From positions 5,686,501 to 5,750,500 of the forward strand of contig NZ_CP134223.1 of assembly GCF_031599675.1 (NCBI RefSeq): a stretch of DNA of 64,000 bases. The letters are read 5' to 3'. Below are positions 61,073 to 64,000 of this stretch, piece after piece. Every line of letters begins with the position of its first letter. The stretch's first letter is position 1. The translations under genes and the position numbers were made by a program. A model generated the notes under the pieces. That model ran no database searches and had not been told where the DNA came from. It saw only the letters and a list, made by a program, of their open reading frames with translations. Source of the DNA: Paenibacillus pedocola. GTDB lineage: Bacteria; Bacillota; Bacilli; Paenibacillales; Paenibacillaceae.

Positions 61073-61221
61073 CGGGCATTTACAGCGTAAATGCGTATTC
61101 AGGTCTCAGCATCGCCAAATGCTGAATATCAATTCTTTATCAATCAACCGCTAGGGTCTCATGAATCAGAACTTGATTCCTGAAAACTGAATCCGAAACG
61201 AATCTGCGTTCTTCGAAATTT

Positions 61222-64000
<2,779 letters not shown>

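Overview
The window comes from a low-to-mid GC Gram-positive spore-former of the Bacillales, most likely a Paenibacillus. Pointers are the sigW-rsiW / cdaA-cdaR-glmM-glmS gene order with a glmS ribozyme leader, three carbohydrate ABC importers encoded without their own ATPase, YesM/YesN-type two-component systems, several secreted copper-amine-oxidase-N (stalk) domain proteins, and strong AAGGAGG ribosome binding sites. The species cannot be fixed from the sequence alone.

Layout. 1-11 kb is a mixed accessory region: a truncated stalk-domain protein, a 26-residue hydrophobic peptide gene with toxin-like architecture, a 14-residue-repeat surface protein ending in an auto-processing domain, a luciferase-like oxidoreductase, a two-gene membrane protein/TetR cassette bounded by direct repeats, GNAT and deaminase enzymes, small hypotheticals and an isochorismatase-fold hydrolase. 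11-26 kb is carbohydrate uptake on the minus strand: one complete binding protein/permease set, a secreted protein behind a predicted c-di-GMP-I riboswitch, then a regulated beta-galactoside locus (YesN-like regulator, YesM-like kinase, binding protein, two permeases, GH2 beta-galactosidase). A consensus promoter followed by an intrinsic terminator stands in front of the regulator gene, which suggests attenuation or a small RNA.

27-39.2 kb is a cellulose-utilisation locus: kinase, regulator, binding protein, a 1115-residue GH9 cellulase with X2-X2-CBM3 modules, two LplB/LplC-type permeases and a second binding protein. A near-perfect LacI/CcpA-type palindrome lies just upstream of the cellulase. 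39.4-48.1 kb is an AT-richer island with an ABC-F ATPase, a MATE exporter with its TetR repressor (perfect 18-bp operator), a metallo-beta-lactamase-fold hydrolase, a stalk-domain protein and a YjaB-like acetyltransferase, interspersed with decayed transposase fragments resembling IS630, IS256 and IS5 and a short transposase-type HTH piece.

48.2-59.5 kb is conserved core: glmS with its ribozyme, glmM, cdaR, cdaA, rsiW, sigW and ppc. These link cell-wall amino-sugar supply, c-di-AMP synthesis and the envelope-stress sigma factor. 59.8-64 kb is the 3' part of an rRNA operon on the minus strand: 23S (truncated by the window end), 5S, then twelve tRNA genes and a terminator.

The items most worth a second look are the c-di-GMP riboswitch before the secreted protein, the promoter-terminator leader before the lac-locus regulator, a structured dispersed repeat present at 9.2 and 56.2 kb, the small toxin-like gene at 0.7 kb, and the direct-repeat-bounded cassette at 3.5-4.95 kb.
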